Assembly: GCF_006547145.1 (NCBI RefSeq)
Contig: NZ_CP041244.1
Location: forward strand, 8,184,001-8,248,000
Reading direction: 5' to 3'
From: Actinomadura sp. WMMA1423
GTDB taxonomy: Bacteria > Actinomycetota > Actinomycetes > Streptosporangiales > Streptosporangiaceae
DNA: 64,000 bases
In this document: one piece after another, positions 49,801-58,597 of the stretch
Numbering within the stretch: the stretch's first letter is position 1
How the letters are laid out: each line of letters opens with the position of its first letter
Translations under genes and position numbers: made by a program
Notes under the pieces: model-generated
The model's input: only the letters and a program-made list of their open reading frames with translations
Database searches by the model: none
Told to the model about the DNA's origin: nothing

Positions 49801-49814
49801 GTACATGCATGTAC
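49801..49814. promoter_or_regulatory. Palindrome between antitoxin and tnpB, YefM-box-like
   Basis: GTACATGCATGTAC, a perfect 14-bp palindrome whose right half gives TGTACA, the core of known YefM and Phd operators. It is 31 bp upstream of the antitoxin ATG and 10 bp before the tnpB GTG. It may double as the left-end hairpin of the element. Confidence 0.6.
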
Positions 49815-49823
49815 AGTTCGAGG

Positions 49824-51035
49824 GTGCAGCTCAGGTACAACTTCCGGCTCTATCCGACCCCCGGCCAGCAGCAATCGCTGGCGCGGGCGTTCGGCTGCGC
49901 GCGGGTGGTGTTCAACGACGCCCTGCGTGCACGCCAGGAAGCGCATGCGGCGGGGCTGCAGTACCCCTCGGACGGAGAACTGTCCAAGCAGGTCATCACC
50001 CGGGCCAAGAAGACCAGCGAGCGGGCGTGGCTGGGCGAGGTGTCGGCCGTCGTCCTTCAACAGGCCCTCGCCGACCTGAACACCGCCTACCGCAACTTCT
50101 TCGCCTCCCTGTCGGGCACGCGCAAGGGCCGCGGGGCCGCGCTGCCCAAGTTCCGGTCACGCAAGGACCGGCGACAGGCGATCCGGTTCACCCGCAACGC
50201 CCGCTTCAAGGTCACGCCGGGCGGGAAGCTGCGCCTGCCCAAGATCGGGGACGTGCGGGTCCGGTGGTCACGGGACCTGCCGTCCGAGCCGTCGAGCGTG
50301 GCAGTGATCAAGGACGCGGCCGGACGGTACTTCGCCTCGTTCGTGGTGGAAGTGCCGGGCGATCCGCTGCCGCAGGTGGCGGTCGAGGTCGGCATCGATC
50401 TGGGGCTCACACACTTCGCGGTGCTGTCGGACGGCCGGAAGATCACCAGCCCGAAGTTCCTGCGCCGCGCCGAACGGCGGCTCCGCAAAGCACAGCAGGC
50501 ACTGTCCCGCAAGCAGAAGGGCTCCAAGAACCGGCGCAAGGCCGCCGCGAGGGTCGCACGCATGCATGCGCGCGTGGCCGATGCGCGGCGGGACCACCAC
50601 CACAAGCTCTCCACACAGTTGATCCGCGAGAACCAAGCGGTCTACGTGGAGAACCTCGCGGTGAACGGTCTTGTCCGCACCCGCCTCGCCAAGTCCGTGC
50701 ACGACGCAGGCTGGGGCCGGTTTCTCGTGATGCTTGAGTACAAGGCGCAACGGTATGGCCGCTCCTTCGCGAGGGTGGATCGCTGGTTCCCGTCCTCCAA
50801 GCTCTGCGGGGCGTGCGGAGCGGTCGCCGATTCCATGCCGCTGAACACCCGCGAATGGACGTGCGCGTGCGGCACGGTCCACGACCGAGACGTCAACGCA
50901 GCGAAAAACATTCTGGCCGCCGGACGGGCGGACAGGCTAAACGCCTGGGGAGGGACCGTAAGACCACCCGTCCAGGGAGGCAGGACCCAGCGAAACAGGA
51001 AGCCACAGAAGTGCCGCACACGCGGCACAGGCTGA
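49824..51035 (+). CDS. tnpB: TnpB RNA-guided endonuclease (IS605 OrfB)
   Basis: A 403-residue TnpB. It opens with VQLRYNFRLYPTPGQQ; the RuvC catalytic Asp is in VGIDLGLTHFAVL near 190, Glu in YVENLAVNGL near 273 and the last Asp in HDRDVNAAKNIL near 352, with a zinc-finger LCGACG...CACG between. All three acidic residues are present, so a catalytically live, omega-RNA-guided nuclease is predicted. GTG 49824 fits the family start; ATG 49809 lies inside the palindrome. The gene is intact. Confidence 0.93.
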   Translation: MQLRYNFRLYPTPGQQQSLARAFGCARVVFNDALRARQEAHAAGLQYPSDGELSKQVITRAKKTSERAWLGEVSAVVLQQALADLNTAYRNFFASLSGTRKGRGAALPKFRSRKDRRQAIRFTRNARFKVTPGGKLRLPKIGDVRVRWSRDLPSEPSSVAVIKDAAGRYFASFVVEVPGDPLPQVAVEVGIDLGLTHFAVLSDGRKITSPKFLRRAERRLRKAQQALSRKQKGSKNRRKAAARVARMHARVADARRDHHHKLSTQLIRENQAVYVENLAVNGLVRTRLAKSVHDAGWGRFLVMLEYKAQRYGRSFARVDRWFPSSKLCGACGAVADSMPLNTREWTCACGTVHDRDVNAAKNILAAGRADRLNAWGGTVRPPVQGGRTQRNRKPQKCRTRGTG

Positions 51036-51067
51036 ATCTCCGGCCATCAGGCCGGAGAGCGCGTCAA
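50900..51067 (+). ncRNA. Predicted omega RNA (reRNA) overlapping the tnpB 3' end
   Basis: TnpB guide RNAs derive from the right end of the element. Here the scaffold would end with the 8-bp hairpin 51038-51057 and GTCAA at 51063-51067, and the guide would be the flanking sequence from 51068 (AACCGCTGGCTGATTCC). The 5' boundary is a guess; the 3' boundary rests on the hairpin and terminus resemblance. Confidence 0.6.
51038..51057 (+). repeat. Right-end hairpin of the tnpB element
   Basis: CTCCGGCC and GGCCGGAG, exact 8-bp arms with ATCA loop, directly behind the tnpB stop (51033-51035). Confidence 0.85.
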
Positions 51068-51199
51068 AACCGCTGGCTGATTCCGTCGGCCGCGCTCGCC
51101 GTGCACCTCCGCATCGGGCAGGCATACGCCACCAGCGTCTGCAAGACCGCACTCGTCGCGCACTTCGACGCCGGCCTCACGGCGGTCGGCGGCGGCTGA
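51068..51199 (+). pseudogene. Truncated OFA-family MFS transporter remnant
   Basis: The sequence directly after the element reads NRWLIPSAALAVHLRIGQA then YATSVCKTALVAHFDAGLT, which is the first membrane helix region of oxalate/formate-antiporter-type MFS proteins, and then stops at 51197-51199. No start codon precedes it and the remaining eleven helices are missing. The element therefore sits against, and probably disrupted, the 5' part of a transporter gene whose rest has been deleted. It overlaps the MocR 3' end by 23 bp. Confidence 0.65.
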
Positions 51200-52610
51200 C
51201 CTCGGGGCGCGCGAGGGCCCGCACGAGGGCTTGCAGCGCGTTATCGAAGGCGTGGTCCGGGGGCGTCGCGTAGCCGACCACCAGGCCGTCCTCCGCTGGG
51301 AAGCGGGAGGCGGGGTGGCGGAACCACGACAGGGCGTCGACGGCGACGCCCGCACGGGTCGCGGCCTCCAGGGTCGCGGTTTCGGTGCCGGGCGGTAGGC
51401 GCAGGACGGCGTGCAGGCCGGCCGCCATCCCCGTCACGTGGACGTGGGGGGCCTGCGCGGCCAAGGCGGCGACGAAGCGGTCGCGCCGCGCGCGGTAGCG
51501 CTGGCGCATGCGGCGGACGTGGCGGTCGTAGGAGCCGGAGTCGAGGAGGTCGGCCAGAGTCAGCTGGTCGACCACGCCCGCCCACGCCTCGCGCTGCCCC
51601 TTGGCCCTGAGCACGCCGTCCACCAGGTGGTCGGGCAGGACCATCCAGCCGAGCCGGACGGCGGGGGACAGGCTCTTGCTGGCGGACCCGATGTAGAGGA
51701 CGCGGTCGGGGGCCAGGCCCTGCACCGCGCCCACCGGTTGGCGGTCGTAGCGGAACTCGCCGTCGTAGTCGTCTTCGAGAACGAGCCCGTCCGACGAGGC
51801 GGCCCACTCGACCACCGCCGTACGCCTGCGCGAATGCAGCGGGCCGCCGGTGGGGAACTGGTGCGCGGGTGTCAGGAGGACGGCGCGGTCGGAATCCGAG
51901 AGTTCGTCGACGCGGGCGCCGTCGTCGTCCACGGTGAGGGGGCGGGTCCGCGCACCAGCGTGCTCCAGCAGCTCCCTGTGGAAGGGCAGGCCGTACCCCT
52001 CGACCGCCAATGGGCCGGGCAGTACTCCGCCGCCGAACAGTAGGCGCAGAGCGTGCGCGAAGCCGGAGCAGACCACGACGTGGTCGGCGTCGGTCCGGAC
52101 TCCGCGCGTGCGGGCCAGGTACTCGGCGAGGGCGCGGCGCAGTTCCGGACGCCCGCGCGGGTCGCCGGGGCCGAAGGCCTCGTTCGGGGCCGCTGTCACC
52201 GCCCGGCGCGCCGACGCCAGCCAGGCGGCGCGCGGGAAGGACGCGGCGTCCGGCTGCCCCTGCCGCAGGTCGTGTGCTGGCCCGGGCGACCGGACGCCGG
52301 GTCGCGCCGCCGCGCGCACCGGGGGCGGTTGCGCGCCGAGGGCGACCCGCGTCCCGGAGCCCTGGCGGGCGGTCAGCCAGCCCTCGGCGACGAGTTCGGC
52401 GTAGGCGTCGGCGACGGTGTTGCGGGCCAGGCCGAGGTCCGCGGCCAGCGAACGGTAGGGCGGCAGCCGGGTGCCGGGGGCCAGCCGCCCGGAGCGGACC
52501 GCCGCGCGCAGCGCACGGGTCAGGGCGGCCCGCCGCCCGCCGCCGCCCGGCAGCTCCAGATGGAGGTCGGCCCCGATCCGTTCGGCCGGATTGACCCAGC
52601 TTCCCGCCAT
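51177..52610 (-). CDS. MocR/PdxR-type regulator (GntR HTH fused to aminotransferase fold)
   Basis: A 477-residue fusion. The GntR-type winged helix (RAAVRSGRLAPGTRLPPYRSLAADLGLARNTVADAYAELVAEGWL) spans about 35-80. A fold-type-I aminotransferase domain follows with VLEDDYDGEFRYDR near 275 and the PLP-binding Lys in YIGSASKSLSPAVRLGW near 310. Such proteins sense PLP or amino acids. No pdx genes are adjacent, so the regulon is unclear; it is divergent from a FAD oxidoreductase, a likely target. Start ATG 52610. Confidence 0.9.
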   Translation of the reverse strand: MAGSWVNPAERIGADLHLELPGGGGRRAALTRALRAAVRSGRLAPGTRLPPYRSLAADLGLARNTVADAYAELVAEGWLTARQGSGTRVALGAQPPPVRAAARPGVRSPGPAHDLRQGQPDAASFPRAAWLASARRAVTAAPNEAFGPGDPRGRPELRRALAEYLARTRGVRTDADHVVVCSGFAHALRLLFGGGVLPGPLAVEGYGLPFHRELLEHAGARTRPLTVDDDGARVDELSDSDRAVLLTPAHQFPTGGPLHSRRRTAVVEWAASSDGLVLEDDYDGEFRYDRQPVGAVQGLAPDRVLYIGSASKSLSPAVRLGWMVLPDHLVDGVLRAKGQREAWAGVVDQLTLADLLDSGSYDRHVRRMRQRYRARRDRFVAALAAQAPHVHVTGMAAGLHAVLRLPPGTETATLEAATRAGVAVDALSWFRHPASRFPAEDGLVVGYATPPDHAFDNALQALVRALARPEVSRRRPP

Positions 52611-52701
52611 GAGATTGCACTCTATCGCCGGTCTCTTTCCCTTCTAGGTTGAGGTGGAGAGCTCGACTCACACCAGTGAACTGGGACTACGGAGGAAAGC
52701 G

Positions 52702-54006
52702 ATGAACCCCCTGAACACCCTGCGCTCCGCCATCCGGGGCGGGGTCCTGCTGCCCGGCGATCCCGGGTTCGAAGCCGCGCGCCGCCCCTGGAACCTGGCC
52801 GTGGAGCAGCCCGTCGAGGCCGTGGTCGAGGCCGCCGACGCCGATGACGTCGCCGCGCTCGTCCGGTATGCCGGGAAGGCCGGGCTGGGGATCGCCGCCC
52901 AGCCGAACGGGCACGGCGCCACGGGCCGCACCGGGGGCGCGATCCTGCTGCGCACCCGGCGGCTGGACGGCCTGGAGGTCGACCCCGCGGCCCGCCGCGC
53001 CCGGGTCGGCGCGGGCGTCGCCTCGGGGAGGCTCCAGGCGGCGGCCGCGCCGCACGGCCTGACCGGGCTGCCCGGCAGCTCTCCCGTGGTCAGCGTCGCC
53101 GGGGTCGCCCTCGGCGGCGGGCTGAGCTGGTTCGGCCGCGCCCACGGCTGGGTCGCCGACTCCGTCACCGCCTTCGAGATCGTCGACGCGGACGGCCACC
53201 GCCGTCACGTCACCGCCGACACCGACCCGGGCCTGTTCTGGGCGCTGAGAGGCGGGGGCGGCGACATCGCCGTGGTGACGTCGCTAAAACTGGCCCTTCA
53301 CCCGGCGCCGCACCTGTACGGCGGCCGGATGCTGTGGCCGGCCGAGCACGCCCCCGAGGTGATGGACGCCTACCGGCAGATCACCGCCGAAGCCCCGGAC
53401 CAGCTGACTACATGGCTCGACCTGCTGCACTTCCCCGGCTCAGCCCCGATGGTCGCGGTCGACACCACGTACCTGGGCCAGGCGGACGACGCACGCGACC
53501 TGCTGCGCCCCCTGGACCGTTTGGCCCACCCCCTGTCCGACAGCAGGGCGCCCATGCCGGTCTCCGAACTGGGCACCATCACGGCCGAACCCACAGACCC
53601 CGGCCCGGGAAGCTCCCGCGCCGAACTCCTCACCACCCTGGACGACACAGCGGCCAAAACACTGCTGGCCGACCCCATTACCCCCCTGCTGAGCGTGCAG
53701 ATTCGCCACCTGGAGGGCAAGTTCACCCGCGACTCGGACACCCCGCACGGCCCACTAACCGCGCCCTATGCGCTCTACATGTTCGGAATCCCGACCACCC
53801 CGGCGACCGCCGAAGCCATAGCCGCGAAGCAACAAGCACTGGCCGATGTCCTCCCCACCACGGGACGAAAGCCCGTCACATTCCTCAACCCAGAAGAGAC
53901 CCTGGGGAACGCATTCACCCAGGAAACCCTGACCCGCCTACGCGGGATCAAGACCCGACACGACCCCCACAACGTCGTCCGCGGCAATTTCTCCACCACC
54001 GCGTAA
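52702..54006 (+). CDS. FAD-binding oxidoreductase (berberine-bridge/PCMH type)
   Basis: A 434-residue flavoenzyme. The FAD domain has IAAQPNGHGATGRTGGAILLRT near 74-95, whose His may bind FAD covalently; the second covalent Cys of bicovalent relatives is not apparent in GLPGSSPVVSVAGVALGGGLSWFGRAHGW. The C-terminal KTRHDPHNVVRGNFS matches the BBE end. Substrate unknown. ATG 52702 follows GGAGG. Downstream codons are somewhat less GC-biased than in neighbours. Divergent from the MocR gene by 91 bp, so joint control is plausible. Confidence 0.87.
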   Translation: MNPLNTLRSAIRGGVLLPGDPGFEAARRPWNLAVEQPVEAVVEAADADDVAALVRYAGKAGLGIAAQPNGHGATGRTGGAILLRTRRLDGLEVDPAARRARVGAGVASGRLQAAAAPHGLTGLPGSSPVVSVAGVALGGGLSWFGRAHGWVADSVTAFEIVDADGHRRHVTADTDPGLFWALRGGGGDIAVVTSLKLALHPAPHLYGGRMLWPAEHAPEVMDAYRQITAEAPDQLTTWLDLLHFPGSAPMVAVDTTYLGQADDARDLLRPLDRLAHPLSDSRAPMPVSELGTITAEPTDPGPGSSRAELLTTLDDTAAKTLLADPITPLLSVQIRHLEGKFTRDSDTPHGPLTAPYALYMFGIPTTPATAEAIAAKQQALADVLPTTGRKPVTFLNPEETLGNAFTQETLTRLRGIKTRHDPHNVVRGNFSTTA

Positions 54007-54408
54007 GAACCGGAGACCCCGGCCACCGCCGCAACCACGCGACAACCTCAGGGCCGCGATCGCGTCCGAAGGCAGATTCGAGCGAAGCAAGAATCTGATC
54101 GCGCAGCGAGCCGCAAGGCGAGCCGGAGCGATGCCAGCGATCGCCGCGGTGCTCGACGATGGAGGGCCGCCAGGCCCGAAGGAGGAGAGCACTGCCATAA
54201 ACACAGCAATAAATTCCCCAAGAGAGGGTGCGAATTGTAGAAGCATCGCGCGTTCGGTGGCCCGGTGCCTTTATACCGGGACGTGGGAGCGGTGCCTTGA
54301 CCGGCCGTGACCGCGCTCGGCGCGGTGTGGATGACCTGGCCTGTTCCCCGGCGGCCTAGTATGAGGACGGGACCGTCATTCGTCACTGACCGAAGGGGAA
54401 GGCAATTC
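54007..54408. other. Gene-free interval upstream of lsr2
   Basis: About 400 bp with lower GC than the surroundings in its second half (54190-54260, AACACAGCAATAAATTCC). It holds an inverted repeat CAGATTC / GAATCTG (54073-54079 and 54091-54097) and several GAGCGAAGC-like short repeats. No reading frame with family signatures was seen. It should contain the lsr2 promoter and probably Lsr2-binding AT-rich DNA. Confidence 0.45.
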
Positions 54409-54732
54409 ATGGCGCAGCAGGTCAAGGTTCGCCTGGTCGACGACATCAGCGGCGGGGAGGCCGTGGAAACCGTCTCGTTCTCGCTTGACGGCAAGGCCTA
54501 TGAGATCGACCTGAACAAGAAGAACGCCGCCAAACTGCGCAAGGTCATCGAGCCTTACCGGGAGCACGCCCGCAAGGCGCGCCGCGCCGCGGGCCGGACC
54601 GCCGCGCGGACGGCGGGCAGCCGGGAGCGCAGTGCGGAGATCCGCCGCTGGGCGAGGTCGGCGGGCATCCCGGTGAACGACCGCGGACGCATCCCGGCCG
54701 ACGTGATCCAGAAGTTCGAGGCCGCGCACTGA
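54409..54732 (+). CDS. lsr2: Lsr2 nucleoid-associated protein
   Basis: A 107-residue xenogeneic silencer. The N-terminal dimerisation domain MAQQVKVRLVDDISGGEA...VSFSLDGKAYEIDLN is followed by a basic linker and the DNA-binding end RRWARSAGIPVNDRGRIPADVIQKFEAAH, whose RGR contacts AT-rich minor grooves. Length is normal. ATG 54409 follows AAGGGGAAGG. It sits beside a polyketide cluster, and such clusters are often silenced by Lsr2, though lsr2 proteins act genome-wide. Confidence 0.95.
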   Translation: MAQQVKVRLVDDISGGEAVETVSFSLDGKAYEIDLNKKNAAKLRKVIEPYREHARKARRAAGRTAARTAGSRERSAEIRRWARSAGIPVNDRGRIPADVIQKFEAAH

Positions 54733-54775
54733 ACCGGCGCCGCCGGCGCCCGGGACGCGCCGGGGCGGCGCCGGG

Positions 54776-55351
54776 TCAGACGAGCTCGGTGACGGCCAGG
54801 CAGATGCCCAGTTCCAGGCGGCTGCGCGCGCCGAGCTGCTCCATCACGTCGTGCACCTGGCGCTGGACGGTGCGCGGCGAGATCTTCAGAGCGTTGGCGG
54901 CCGCCTGGTCGGTCATGCCCGCGGCGAGCTTGCGCAGGATGCTGAGCTGGAGTTCGCTCACCGGCCGCGCGGGGACGGGCGCGATGGGGAACGCCTGCTC
55001 CCAGTGGCTCTCGAAGAGGGCGACCAGCCGGTCGATCTCGGCGGGCCGGCCGGTCGCGGGAGCGAGGTAGGGGCCGTCCCGCCCGACCACGGCGGTCCTG
55101 CGGTCGATCACCAGGAGGAAGGTGGACAGGGCGCCGCCGAGCCGGATCTCGCACGGTCCCCGCCTGGAGGCGGCCGCCTGGAGGCGGCAGGTGCGCGAGA
55201 CGACGATGCGGGAGCGGGGGCGGGGAGCGGGGCGGCGCAGGTAGGCGTTGCGCAGGGAGGCCGGCCAGGCCGGGACGAGCGAGAGGATCTCGTGCCGGGC
55301 GGTCGCGAGCAGACCGGTGACCTGCTTTTGATCATGTACCGAAAGGTGCAT
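54776..55351 (-). CDS. LuxR-type (GerE HTH) transcriptional regulator
   Basis: A 191-residue protein ending with a GerE-like HTH: SELQLSILRKLAAGMTDQAAANALKISPRTVQRQVHDVMEQLGARSRLELG (about 130-182). The N-terminal part is not a recognisable receiver domain. It opens the putative polyketide region next to a SARP gene and may be a pathway-specific activator. ATG 55351. Its neighbours read the same way but 143 bp and a hairpin separate it from the SARP gene. Confidence 0.82.
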   Translation of the reverse strand: MHLSVHDQKQVTGLLATARHEILSLVPAWPASLRNAYLRRPAPRPRSRIVVSRTCRLQAAASRRGPCEIRLGGALSTFLLVIDRRTAVVGRDGPYLAPATGRPAEIDRLVALFESHWEQAFPIAPVPARPVSELQLSILRKLAAGMTDQAAANALKISPRTVQRQVHDVMEQLGARSRLELGICLAVTELV

Positions 55352-55456
55352 GCGTACCCTCGTTCGATCGGTGTGCGTATCACCACTTCGGCATTGCCTC
55401 TTGGCGGGGGTGCAATGCGATTCGACGGTATAGTCCGCGCCCTTACCGGACGCTAA

Positions 55457-55480
55457 CCGGCATCCGGCGCCTGATGCCGG
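55457..55480 (-). terminator. Hairpin after the SARP gene
   Basis: CCGGCATC and GATGCCGG (8-bp exact stem, 8-nt loop) 15 bp beyond the SARP stop codon on the minus strand. Confidence 0.65.
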
Positions 55481-55494
55481 GATTGCCTACCGGC

Positions 55495-58400
55495 TTACTG
55501 GGGAACTCGTCCCGCCAGGCCGTCCGCCTCCTGCCGCGCGGCCTCGGCGGCGAAGTGGTGGCCCGCCGCGGCATAGGCGTCGCCCAGCCGGCGCAGCGTC
55601 CGCGCGAGGAACGGGAGCCAGCCGCGGGTGCGCCACACCTCCACGGACTCCTCCAGGCAGGCGACGGCGCCCGAGGTGTCGCCCGCGGCCAGGTTCAGCT
55701 CGCCGAGGACGGCGAGGGCCTCGGCCCGGTGGTGCCCGAAGTTGCCCGCCCGGCTGTAGGTGAGCGCGAGGTCGGCGGTGGCCCTGGCCCGCAGGTCGCC
55801 GATCGCGGTGAACAGCTTGGCGAGGTAGACGAGCGAGAACGTCTCGAGGTAGCGGTCGTCCATCTCGCGGGCCATCATGATCGACCGGTTGAGCATGTCC
55901 TGGCCGGTGCCGAGGTCGCCGGCGAAGGCGTGGGCCACCCCGAGGAACTGGACGACCGTCGCCTTGAGCCGGGGGTTGCCGAGCCGCTCGGCGATCTCCA
56001 GGGCGCGCTCCAGGCAGGGCAGGGCGCGGTGCGGGTCCTCCTCGCCGTGCGCCACCGCCTGGACCTGCAGCGCCCGCGCCTGCCCGCCCAGGTAGCCGCA
56101 GGGCTCGGCGAGCCGCAGGGCGCGCTCCGCCGTGGCGAGGGCCTCCTCCTTGGCGCCCTGAGCCACCAGCCCCCAGCTGATCTGGACGAGGGCGTCGGCC
56201 ATCCCGCGCTCGTCGGCCAGCTCGGTGAACAGCCGCAGCAGCCGCTCCGCGGTCTCCCGCATCACGACCATCGCGGGCTTGTTGCGGCCCTCCGAGGTCC
56301 AGGTGACGACCTCCAGGAGCCCCCGCTGCAGGACGGCCTCGCCCCGCTTGTTCCGTGCGGCCCGGCAGAGCCGCAGCGCCCGCTCGTGCGTGTGCCGCCA
56401 GTCGTCGTAGGCGCCCCGGAGGTCGCAGAACTTCTCCAGGCAGGCGGCGAGGTCCCAGGCCAGCTCGTCGAGCTTCAGGTCGCACGCCTGCCGGGCCGCG
56501 GCCGTCAGCGCGGGCAGCTCGGCGGAGAACCACAGCAGCGGGTCGGCGAGCAGGCGCGCGGCGGTGGCGGGGGAGAGGGGCCAGCGCGGCGCGGTGCCGT
56601 GCATGGAGGCGTAGGCGGGGCCGGGGATGCGGTCGGCGGCGTTCTCGGCGAGCCACAGCCAGGCCCCGAGCGCGCGGGCGAGGGCGGCGGTGCGCTGCCG
56701 GGGGGCGTCCTCCGCCTCGGCGCACTCCCGCGCGTACAGCCGGATCAGCTCGTGCATGCGGTGCCGCAGCCCGCCGGTGGCGTCGGTGCCGACCACGTTC
56801 ACGAGCTGGGCGTCGATGAGCCGCTCCAGGTGGGGGCGGGCCTCGTTCAGCGGGACGCCGAGGAGCGCGGCGACCGTCCACAGGGTGAAGTCCGGGACGT
56901 CCAGCAGCCCGATCACCCGGAACGCCCGCCGGGTCGCGGGCGGCAGCGGCCGGTAGCTCGTCGTGAAGCTCGCCCGGACCGCCAGGTCGCCGACCGACAG
57001 CTCGTCCAGCCGGCCGCGCTCGTCGCGCAGCATCTCGGCCAGGTGGGCGAGGGACCAGTTCGGGCGGCCGACCAGCCGTCCCGCGGCGATCCGGACGGCC
57101 AGCGGGATGTGCCCGCACAGGCCCGCGATCTCCATCGCCTCCTCGGGCTCGGCCGCGACGCGGCGGGGCCCGATGACGCGGGTGAGCAGGTCGACGGCCT
57201 GCGGCGGCGACAGGACCTCCAGGTCCAGCAGGGTCGCGCCCTCCAGGCCGGTGAGGCGGTTGCGGCTGGTGATGAGCACGGCCGTGCCCGGGGAGCCCGG
57301 CACCAGGGGCCGCACCTGCTCCTCGCTCACGGCGCCGTCGAGGACGACGAGCACCCTGCGGCCGGCGAGCCGGCTGCGGAACAGGGCCGCGCGCTCGGCC
57401 GGCGTCGGCGGGACGCCCGAACCGCTCACCCCGAGGGCGCGCAGGAACCGGTCGAGGACCTCCGCGGGCTCGGGCCGGGCGTCGGCGTCGCCGGTCAGGT
57501 TCGCGTAGAGCTGGCCGTCGGGGAACGCGTCGGCCAGCAGGTGCGCGACGTGCACGGCGAGCGCCGTCTTGCCGATCCCGCCCATGCCGGCGATCGTGGT
57601 GACGGCCACCGCCCGCGCCCGCCCCGCCGGCGGCGGGCCCGTCAGGCTCTCGGCGATCAGCGCCGCCTCCTCGGAGCGGCCGGTGAAGTCGGGGATCCCG
57701 GGCGGCAGCTGCGCGGGGACCGCCACGGCCCCGCGGGGGTCGGCGCCCGGCGCCGCCGCGGCGGGGAACGGCCGGTCGCGGTCGAGCACGCGCAGGTAGG
57801 CGTCCTGGACCTGGCCGCTCGGCTCGACGCCGAGTTCGTCGGCCAGCCGCTCGCTGAGCCGCCGGTACACGTTCAGCGCCTCGGCGGGCTGCCCGCCGGC
57901 GGCGAGCAGCTCGATGAGGGCCGCGTGCAGCGGCTCGTCGAAGGGCAGGTCGCCGGCCAAGGAGCGGACGGCGGCGATCGCCCGCTCGGGTCCGCCGACG
58001 CGGCGGGCCGTGTCCGCGAGGTCCATCACGGCCTCGCGCACGTGCTGCTCGACCGAGCGCAGCAGGACGTCGGTGCGGTCCAGGTACTCCATGCCGGTCA
58101 GGACGGGCCCGCGCCGCAGCTCCAGGGCCGAGACGAGCACGGCGGTGCGCGGCTCCGGCTCCTCCACCGCGCGGGCCCGCTCGATCCGCGCCCGGAACCG
58201 GTGGAGGTCGAGGTCGTCGCCGGGGACCGCCAGGCGGTAGCCGTCCTCGTAGTCGATCGACGGCCCGCCGCCGAGCTGCCTGAGCCACTTGCGCAGCCGG
58301 GAGATCCCGACGTGGACCGACTCCCTGCTCGTCGTCTCGGCGCGGTCGGCCCACACCAGCCGCGTGAGCCTCTCGGTGCGCAGGGGCTCGCCCTGGGCCA

Positions 58401-58560
58401 GCAGCAGCGCGCCGAGCAGCCCCTGCAGGACGTTGGAGCGGGGCGGCGGCACCTCGGTCCCCCCGACGGTGACCGAGAGCCGGCCCAGCACCCGGAACGA
58501 CGGGCTCCCCGCGGGCGCCGGCCTTTTCGCGTCCTCTCTCGGAACGGAGATGTGTGGCAC
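55495..58560 (-). CDS. SARP-type regulator with NB-ARC and TPR domains (AfsR/RedD superfamily)
   Basis: A 1021-residue regulator. Residues about 20-110 form an OmpR-like winged helix (VGISRLRKWLRQLGG, DYEDGYRLAV), about 115-260 a BTAD (LHRFRARIERARA, AEALNVYRRLSERLADELGVEPS). The NTPase follows with Walker A GMGGIGKTALAVH near 323 and VLVVLDGAV; the C-terminal half is TPR-like. It is an activator typical of antibiotic clusters, probably ATP-gated. Its stop is followed by a hairpin; 37 bp upstream lies the MFS stop, so it is likely read with it. ATG 58560. Confidence 0.92.
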   Translation of the reverse strand: MPHISVPREDAKRPAPAGSPSFRVLGRLSVTVGGTEVPPPRSNVLQGLLGALLLAQGEPLRTERLTRLVWADRAETTSRESVHVGISRLRKWLRQLGGGPSIDYEDGYRLAVPGDDLDLHRFRARIERARAVEEPEPRTAVLVSALELRRGPVLTGMEYLDRTDVLLRSVEQHVREAVMDLADTARRVGGPERAIAAVRSLAGDLPFDEPLHAALIELLAAGGQPAEALNVYRRLSERLADELGVEPSGQVQDAYLRVLDRDRPFPAAAAPGADPRGAVAVPAQLPPGIPDFTGRSEEAALIAESLTGPPPAGRARAVAVTTIAGMGGIGKTALAVHVAHLLADAFPDGQLYANLTGDADARPEPAEVLDRFLRALGVSGSGVPPTPAERAALFRSRLAGRRVLVVLDGAVSEEQVRPLVPGSPGTAVLITSRNRLTGLEGATLLDLEVLSPPQAVDLLTRVIGPRRVAAEPEEAMEIAGLCGHIPLAVRIAAGRLVGRPNWSLAHLAEMLRDERGRLDELSVGDLAVRASFTTSYRPLPPATRRAFRVIGLLDVPDFTLWTVAALLGVPLNEARPHLERLIDAQLVNVVGTDATGGLRHRMHELIRLYARECAEAEDAPRQRTAALARALGAWLWLAENAADRIPGPAYASMHGTAPRWPLSPATAARLLADPLLWFSAELPALTAAARQACDLKLDELAWDLAACLEKFCDLRGAYDDWRHTHERALRLCRAARNKRGEAVLQRGLLEVVTWTSEGRNKPAMVVMRETAERLLRLFTELADERGMADALVQISWGLVAQGAKEEALATAERALRLAEPCGYLGGQARALQVQAVAHGEEDPHRALPCLERALEIAERLGNPRLKATVVQFLGVAHAFAGDLGTGQDMLNRSIMMAREMDDRYLETFSLVYLAKLFTAIGDLRARATADLALTYSRAGNFGHHRAEALAVLGELNLAAGDTSGAVACLEESVEVWRTRGWLPFLARTLRRLGDAYAAAGHHFAAEAARQEADGLAGRVPQ

Positions 58561-58597
58561 CTTCCCTCGGCAGGTGGGCGGTCTCAGCGGGAGGCGG

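Larger units (their letters stand above)
49795..51067 (+). mobile_element. IS605/IS200-type element with tnpB only (non-autonomous)
   Basis: Contains tnpB but no tnpA Y1 transposase in the window. The right end is set by a CTCCGGCC-ATCA-GGCCGGAG hairpin followed by GAGCGCGTCAA, the type of terminus known for actinobacterial tnpB elements. The left end near 49795 is approximate and rests on the palindrome; if the antitoxin gene belongs to the element, the left end lies further upstream. Confidence 0.6.

Noticed and set aside
49565..49840. A 91-codon leftward frame overlapping the antitoxin
   Set aside because: Out of frame with the Phd/YefM sequence and lacking motifs; the 57-residue frame has the family signature.
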